64,000 bases of DNA from G965197715 sp965247615. Lineage in GTDB: Bacteria; Chloroflexota; Dehalococcoidia; Lucifugimonadales; UBA1127. Position numbers and translations under genes: made by a program. Position 1 is the stretch's first letter; each line of letters starts with the position of its first letter. The notes below the pieces were generated by a model that made no database searches, was not told where the DNA came from, and saw nothing but the letters and a program-made list of their open reading frames with translations. The stretch covers positions 496,001 through 560,000 of the forward strand of contig OZ252022.1 in NCBI GenBank assembly GCA_965247615.1. The letters are read 5' to 3'. Below are positions 59,061 through 64,000 of this stretch, piece after piece.

Positions 59061-60110
59061 ATGTCTGTCATTGACGTTGATTGCCACGTGATCGAGACCG
59101 AGGTGACCTGGAGCTACATGCAGGGCGACGACGCTGCCGTCCGCCCCCGCGTGCTCGCCCAGACCGACTCAGAGTCCTTGACCAACAGGAATAGCGAGTT
59201 CTGGTTCTTCGACAGCATGATGTCGAACAAACGCGCGTTCCCCCCCGAGCGCTCCCGAACCCCCGCCGATTCCGCGGAGATGCGCAACCTGGACATGCGG
59301 TCCAAGCACATGGATGAGCTGGGCACAGACATCCAGGTCCTCTATCCCACCGTCCTCTTGGGCATGGCCATGGGCGCCCGCACCCACACCCAGGTCGCCA
59401 TGTGCCGGGCGTACAACCGCTGGCTGGCAGACGTCTATCGGAACGGCGAAGACCGGTTCCGCTGGCTCGTTGTGCCGCCCATCTTGGACCGGGACGCCTC
59501 CATGGAGGAGCTTGAGTTCGGCAAGGCCAACGGCGCCTGCGGGGTCATGCTTCACGGCCTCATGGGCGACTACACCCCCGTCGACCCGTACCTCTTCCCC
59601 CTGTACCAGAAGGCCAACGACCTTGAGCTGCCCATCTGCTTCCACGCCGGCATGTACAACCACGCCTTCGAGGGCATCTTCCACTCTCGCCTGACCGGCC
59701 TGTGGAAGGCGAAGGTCCCCGTCATCTCCGCCTTCCACGCTATGGCCCTCAGCGACATCCCGGAGCGGTATCCCAGGGTGCGCTGGGGCTTCATCGAGGC
59801 CGCGGCTTCGTGGGTGCCCTACGCACTGACCGACCTCGGCGCCCGCCTCAAGCGGATGCAGGGCAGGGAGATCCAGCCAGACCTCATGCGCCGAAAGCAG
59901 TTCTACGTCGCCTGTCAGACCGAGGAAGACATCCCCTACATCCTCAGGTTCGCCGGCGAGGAGCACCTCGTCATCGGCTCCGACTACGGCCACGCGGACA
60001 CTTCTAGTGAGCTTGAGGCCCTCCAGATCCTCCAGCAGCGGGAGGACGTGAGCCCAGAGGCCAAGCGCAAGATCGTTGACGACAATCCCAGGGCGCTCTA
60101 CGGCATCTAG
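59061..60110 (+). CDS. Amidohydrolase family protein (ACMSD-like)
   Basis: A 349-residue close paralog of the protein at 35632-36684. It starts MSVIDVDCHVIETEVTWSYM, has metal motif DVDCH, barrel His in ICFHAGMYNH and late motif GSDYGHAD. ATG 59061 has GGAAGAGG upstream; the longer upstream frame runs through the previous gene in another register and is not real. A CoA-transferase pair follows. The same amidohydrolase plus CoA-transferase combination lies at 34-37 kb. Confidence 0.88.
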   Translation: MSVIDVDCHVIETEVTWSYMQGDDAAVRPRVLAQTDSESLTNRNSEFWFFDSMMSNKRAFPPERSRTPADSAEMRNLDMRSKHMDELGTDIQVLYPTVLLGMAMGARTHTQVAMCRAYNRWLADVYRNGEDRFRWLVVPPILDRDASMEELEFGKANGACGVMLHGLMGDYTPVDPYLFPLYQKANDLELPICFHAGMYNHAFEGIFHSRLTGLWKAKVPVISAFHAMALSDIPERYPRVRWGFIEAAASWVPYALTDLGARLKRMQGREIQPDLMRRKQFYVACQTEEDIPYILRFAGEEHLVIGSDYGHADTSSELEALQILQQREDVSPEAKRKIVDDNPRALYGI

Positions 60111-60263
60111 CATCGCGTTGAAGGGACCCAAGCGGCGGACAGCCCCTGGACGTCGCGCCTGCGCCCCGCACGGCGCCTGCGCCCCCCGCGCTTGCGGGGA
60201 AGGTAGCCCTGAGCTACTGTGTCTCCATCATCATTCCCTGACTCACAGAGGAGGAGCGGAACC

Positions 60264-61436
60264 ATGCAGGCAGCATTGGATGGCATCCGAATCATTGACA
60301 TGGCTTCCAACACCGCCGGGCCCGGCGTCAGCATGTACCTGGGCGACCTGGGGGCAGACGTCATCAAGGTGGAGCCCCGGGACGGCGACGCTGCCCGGGC
60401 AACGGGAACGACGGCATTTCTCAAGGAAAACAGCCGTCGCTTCATAACCCTCAACCGCAACAAGAAGGGCATCACCGTCGACATCCGCACGCCCGAGGGC
60501 CGCGAGATTATCCACAAGCTCGCCAGCCGCGCCGACGTCATGGTCTCCAACTTCCGCCCCGGCGCCGCCGAGCGCTACAGCCTGGACTACGACACCCTCA
60601 GCCGGCTCAACCCCCGCCTGGTCTACGCCGCCGTCAGCGCCTACGGCACTAGGGGGCCACACGCCGGCCGGGGCGCCTACGACCGCGTGTTACAGGGCAT
60701 GGCCGGGGTCATGTACCGGCACATGCCGGATGGCACCCCCCTGACGGCTGGCCTCTACGCCGCCGACACTTCCACACCCATGCTGCTGGCCTATGGGGTC
60801 ATGGCCGCCCTCTGGGCGCGGGAGAAGACCGGCGTGGGTCAGAAGGTCGAGGCCTCTCTGCTGCACACCTGGCTCGCCCTCCAGCTCACCGAGCTAACCC
60901 AGGCCGAGGATGACCCGGACCCTGGGGCCGAACGCGTCGACGGCGGCTTCGGCATCTACGAGTGCGCCGACGGCAAGTGGATCAACATCGCCCCCAACAA
61001 CGACCGCCAGTTCACCCGCATGTGCCAGGTGCTGGGCCTCGACTACGTCTTGGAGGACCCCAGGTTCACCGACCACGCGCAACGGCCCCAGCTGCGTAAG
61101 GAGGTCCACTCCAAGGTCGCCGAGATCATGAAGGCCGGGAGCTCCGACGAGCGCCTCGAGCAGCTCTACGAGGCCGACATCCCCGCGGGCCCCATCCTGG
61201 ACCGGGAGGAGGTCCTGGTGCAACCCCAGGTCGTGGAAAACGAGATGCTCATGGACCTCCCGCACCCCAAGGTCGGACGCACCCGCATGGTTGCCACGCC
61301 CCTCCGCTTTTCCGCGACCCCCGCGGCCGTCCGTCACGCCGCGCCCCAGCTCGGTGAGCACACCGCCGAGATCCTGGAGCACCTGGGCTACACCCCGGAG
61401 GAGATTGCGTCCCTGCGCAATAGTGAGGTCGTGTAA
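60264..61436 (+). CDS. Family III CoA-transferase (CaiB/BaiF), active-site Asp present
   Basis: A 390-residue CoA-transferase. ATG 60264 follows GAGGAGCGG. It has GIRIIDMASNTAGPG, LNRNKKGITVDIRTPEG and the catalytic Asp168 in LYAADTSTPM, the position of Asp169 in formyl-CoA transferase. It is followed after three bases by a near paralog without this Asp. The 34242 enzyme is the closest other relative in the window. Confidence 0.92.
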   Translation: MQAALDGIRIIDMASNTAGPGVSMYLGDLGADVIKVEPRDGDAARATGTTAFLKENSRRFITLNRNKKGITVDIRTPEGREIIHKLASRADVMVSNFRPGAAERYSLDYDTLSRLNPRLVYAAVSAYGTRGPHAGRGAYDRVLQGMAGVMYRHMPDGTPLTAGLYAADTSTPMLLAYGVMAALWAREKTGVGQKVEASLLHTWLALQLTELTQAEDDPDPGAERVDGGFGIYECADGKWINIAPNNDRQFTRMCQVLGLDYVLEDPRFTDHAQRPQLRKEVHSKVAEIMKAGSSDERLEQLYEADIPAGPILDREEVLVQPQVVENEMLMDLPHPKVGRTRMVATPLRFSATPAAVRHAAPQLGEHTAEILEHLGYTPEEIASLRNSEVV

Positions 61437-61439
61437 GCC

Positions 61440-62639
61440 TTGAACGCACCCACCGGCGACGGCATCCCGCACGGTCCCCTGGAAGGCATCCGTGTCATTG
61501 ACCTCGCCCAGCAGGCCCCCGGCCCCGGCGCCTGCATGTACCTGGCCGACCTTGGCGCAGACGTCATCAAGGTCGAGCCCCGCGACGGCGACCACTTTCG
61601 GGGCATGGGGACCACGGCCTTCTGGGGCAACGACAGCCGCAACTTCACCACCCTCAACCGAAACAAGAGGGGCATCACCGTCGACATCCGCACGCCCGAG
61701 GGCCGCGATATAGTCCACAGGCTCGCCAAGGATGCCGACGTCGCGGTGGTCAACTTCCGGCAGAGCGTGGCTGCCCGCCTGCACCTGGACTACGACACCC
61801 TCAGCCGCATCAACCCCCGCCTCGTCTACGCCGCCGTCAGCGCCTACGGCAACAAGGGGCCCTTCGCCGACCGCGGCGGGTACGATCGCATCCTTCAGGG
61901 TCTGGCGGGCGTGATGCAGCGGCGCACGCCGGACGGCGCCCCGATGACGGCGGGCATCTACGCCGCCATCAGCGCCACACCCATGCTGCTGGCCTACGGG
62001 GTCATGGCGGCTCTCTGGGCGCGGGAGAAGACCGGCGTGGGGCAGAAGGTGGAGGCATCTCTGCTGCACACGTGGCTCGCCCTCCAGCTCACCGCCCTCA
62101 CCCGCGCCCAGGACGACCCGGACCCCGGCGCCGAGCGCGTCGACGGCGGCTTCGGCGTCTACCAGTGCGCCGACGGCAAGTGGATCAACATCGCCCCCAA
62201 CAACGACCGCCAGTTCACCCGCATGTGCCGGGCCCTGGGACTGGACGACGTACTGGAGGACCCTCGGTTCACCGACCACGCCCAGCGTCCCCAGCTGCGT
62301 AGGGAGATTCATTCTATGATTGCCGAGCTCATGAAGCGCGGGGGGTCCCGGGAGTGCCTGGAGCAGCTCTACGAGGCCGATGTCCCCGCGGGCCCTATCC
62401 TGAGCCGGGAGGAGGTCTTTGAGGAGCCCCAGGTGGTGGAGAACGAGATGCTGGTGAATGTCCTACACCCCAGGGTAGGCCGCACCCGGATGGTGGCCCC
62501 GGCGCTCCGGTTCTCGGCGACCCCGGCAGCGGTCCGTCACGCGGCGCCCCAGCTCGGGGAGCACACGGCTGAGGTGCTGGAGCAATTGGGCTACACTCCG
62601 GAGGAGATCGCCCGGCTCAGGACCCAGGAAGTGATCTGA
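61440..62639 (+). CDS. CaiB/BaiF-like protein with catalytic Asp replaced by Ile
   Basis: A 399-residue paralog of the gene just upstream, starting with TTG three bases after its stop. Most of the sequence is shared, including NRNKRGITVDIRTPEG and WINIAPNNDRQFTRMC. At the catalytic position it reads IYAAISATPM, so Asp is replaced by Ile177. The rest of the fold is kept, and the frame is intact, so it is not simply decaying. It may form a mixed dimer with its neighbour. Confidence 0.9.
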   Translation: MNAPTGDGIPHGPLEGIRVIDLAQQAPGPGACMYLADLGADVIKVEPRDGDHFRGMGTTAFWGNDSRNFTTLNRNKRGITVDIRTPEGRDIVHRLAKDADVAVVNFRQSVAARLHLDYDTLSRINPRLVYAAVSAYGNKGPFADRGGYDRILQGLAGVMQRRTPDGAPMTAGIYAAISATPMLLAYGVMAALWAREKTGVGQKVEASLLHTWLALQLTALTRAQDDPDPGAERVDGGFGVYQCADGKWINIAPNNDRQFTRMCRALGLDDVLEDPRFTDHAQRPQLRREIHSMIAELMKRGGSRECLEQLYEADVPAGPILSREEVFEEPQVVENEMLVNVLHPRVGRTRMVAPALRFSATPAAVRHAAPQLGEHTAEVLEQLGYTPEEIARLRTQEVI

Positions 62640-62669
62640 TCCGGCTTTGGCGCCGCCCGCCGGGTCCGG

Positions 62670-63389
62670 CTAGAGCCCCCCGGAGTACCGCACGGGACTG
62701 TAGGGCGTCCCGGTCCGGACCCAGGCTTCGGCCATTGCCAGCGCGCACCCCACGCCCTCCAGCACCGGCACGCCGATCCCCTCCGCGTATTCCTCCGCCC
62801 TGAACTCCACGGGGCTCATGGACATGCCGTGGCACACAATCACCTCCGCCCCCTCCCGGACCAGCCGCTTCCCCTCGCTCACAAAGCGGTCGTACAGCTC
62901 CTGCCGACGCCTGGGCATCTCCGAGTTGTGCATCTCCGCAGCGCCCATTCCCACCAACAGGTGCTCGAACCCGTAGGTGCGCAGCTGCCGCCGGAAGTTG
63001 GCGTGACCGTTGGACTGGTACCCGATGACGCCCACGCGCTGCGTCATCATGGCCGCGATGCAGTACGTTGCCTGGCTCTGTCCGACGATGGGGATGCTGC
63101 ACGAAGACCGTGCGATCTCAACCCCAAAGTCCACCATACCGAAGGGAAAGGCAGCGTCATAGCCTTCCTTCTCGGCCTTGATCATCCGCTCGCCCACCAG
63201 AATATGGTTGCGCGCCACCTCTATCGCCGTCCCTCCGCGGCCCATCGGCTCGTACGCCGGCTCCGCGGGGAAGTCCACCTCAACCTCCACCTCCGGTGTT
63301 GAGTACGACTTGACGACGTCTATCCGGCGCTGCTCCGCCTCCCGCGGGTAGACCCCCCGCGCCCCGGGCAGGACCACCAACACTCGCAT
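62670..63389 (-). CDS. Asp/Glu/hydantoin racemase family protein
   Basis: A 239-residue racemase-fold protein. ATG 63389 has AAGGAGGG upstream. The segment MRVLVVLPGARGVYPREAE begins the fold; the second catalytic Cys is kept in VIVCHGMSMSP, while the first-half motif reads FPFGMVDFG with no Cys in the usual place. It is a paralog of the next gene. It might racemise, isomerise or decarboxylate a small acid made by the pathway. Confidence 0.82.
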   Translation of the reverse strand: MRVLVVLPGARGVYPREAEQRRIDVVKSYSTPEVEVEVDFPAEPAYEPMGRGGTAIEVARNHILVGERMIKAEKEGYDAAFPFGMVDFGVEIARSSCSIPIVGQSQATYCIAAMMTQRVGVIGYQSNGHANFRRQLRTYGFEHLLVGMGAAEMHNSEMPRRRQELYDRFVSEGKRLVREGAEVIVCHGMSMSPVEFRAEEYAEGIGVPVLEGVGCALAMAEAWVRTGTPYSPVRYSGGL

Positions 63390-63432
63390 GCATCCCTCCT
63401 TGCGAATCCCCTGGACGGGCCGCCCTGGCAAC

Positions 63433-64000
63433 CTAGCCCCTGCGCCTGTACCGTATGGGGCTGTACGGCGTGCCGATGCGCACCCACGCCACGGCCATCG
63501 CCAGCGCGCACCCCACGCCCTCCAGCACCGGCACGCCGATCCCCTCCGCGTACTCCTCCGCCTTGAATTCTATCGGCGACATCGACATGCCGTGGCACAC
63601 GATGACCTCGGCGCCCTCCTCCTTGACCAGCCGCTTGCCCTCGCTCACGAATCGGTCATACAGTTCCTGCCGGCGCGAGGGCATCTCGTTGTTCGGCATC
63701 TCCGCCGCCCCCATGCCCACACACATGTGCTCGAAGCCATACTCCCTCAGCTGACGCCAGAAATGCGAGTGGCCGCTCGACTGGTAGCTAATGATGCCGA
63801 TGCGCTGCGTCATCATCGCTGCCATACAGTACGCCGCCTGTGTCTGCCCGACGATGGGGATGCTGCACATCCCTCGGGCAATCTCAACCCCAAAGTCGAT
63901 CATCCCAAAGGGAAAGCAGGCGTCGTACCCCTCTTGCTCCGCCTGGATCATCCGCTCGGCCACCAGGATGTGGTTGCGTGCGACCTGGACCCCGCCGGGG
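63433..64000 (-). CDS. Asp/Glu/hydantoin racemase family protein (5' end outside window)
   Basis: The last 188 residues of a paralog of the previous gene; the start lies past base 64000. It shares FPFGMIDFGVEIARG, VGQTQAAYC, VIVCHGMSMSP and the ending with TPYSPIRYR. As in its neighbour only the second catalytic Cys region is kept. The two genes lie in tandem, 43 bases apart, and must have arisen by duplication. Confidence 0.82.
   Translation of the reverse strand, partial: PGGVQVARNHILVAERMIQAEQEGYDACFPFGMIDFGVEIARGMCSIPIVGQTQAAYCMAAMMTQRIGIISYQSSGHSHFWRQLREYGFEHMCVGMGAAEMPNNEMPSRRQELYDRFVSEGKRLVKEEGAEVIVCHGMSMSPIEFKAEEYAEGIGVPVLEGVGCALAMAVAWVRIGTPYSPIRYRRRG

Noticed and set aside
60894..62312. 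A long minus-strand frame across the tandem CoA-transferases
   Set aside because: It crosses the gene boundary and repeats itself because the two genes beneath are paralogs; it is not a repeat protein.

Overview
The window looks like chromosomal DNA of a high-GC, uncultivated bacterium. Several traits fit Chloroflexota, most likely a SAR202 or other Dehalococcoidia-like lineage: repeated family III (CaiB/BaiF) CoA-transferases and ACMSD-type amidohydrolases, a form II CoxSLM molybdenum hydroxylase, family 5 solute-binding lipoproteins with Ala/Pro-rich linkers, and a threonyl-tRNA synthetase without TGS domain. This placement is inference; there is no rRNA or ribosomal marker in the window.

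Region 1 (1-12.6 kb). A minus-strand transport group holds a family 5 binding lipoprotein, an amidohydrolase and a DppB-type permease cut by the window edge. A Cache-domain membrane protein follows. Then comes a CO-dehydrogenase-like locus: CoxG on the minus strand, and CoxS, CoxL, CoxM, a MoxR ATPase and a VWA (CoxE-like) protein on the plus strand. A 635-base, partly G+T-rich spacer separates CoxG from CoxS. A PhnB-like protein closes the region.

Region 2 (13-21 kb). A compact signalling operon encodes a STAS antagonist, a receiver-PP2C phosphatase, an RsbW-type ATPase, a Leu/Ile/Val-type binding lipoprotein and a membrane histidine kinase. It reads as a partner-switching pathway joined to an extracytoplasmic ligand sensor. 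A DUF502 protein, two small envelope proteins and a frameshifted cytochrome b561 follow.

Region 3 (21-30 kb). A 1,429-residue lipoprotein of the alpha-2-macroglobulin family dominates. Its motifs are those of animal A2M/TEP proteins rather than of E. coli YfhM. Then come a Lrp-type RAM domain protein, ThrS, a DUF1801 protein, an HpcH/HpaI aldolase and small zinc-binding proteins.

Region 4 (30-48.9 kb). This is a catabolic island: RidA-like protein, thiolase-like protein, NAD-dependent epimerase, then two facing arms around a DUF35 gene. The minus arm carries alpha/beta-hydrolase, CoA-transferase and amidohydrolase; the plus arm carries CoA-transferase, amidohydrolase, alpha/beta-hydrolase and a double-length CoA-transferase. 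MFS exporter, GatC-GatA-like amidase, DUF2207 and HAD genes follow.

Region 5 (49-64 kb). An arylsulfotransferase-like gene is followed by a C14 tract and a truncated, frameshifted IS5-type transposase, where strand GC skew changes sign. Beyond lie another family 5 binding protein, CapA, a feruloyl-CoA hydratase/lyase-like protein, two arylmalonate-decarboxylase-like proteins without the usual cysteines, two amidohydrolases, a tandem CoA-transferase pair of which one lacks the catalytic Asp, and two hydantoin-racemase-like genes, the last cut by the window end. Together regions 4 and 5 suggest import of carboxylic or aromatic acids, CoA activation, side-chain cleavage and hydrolysis or decarboxylation. 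Substrates cannot be read from sequence.
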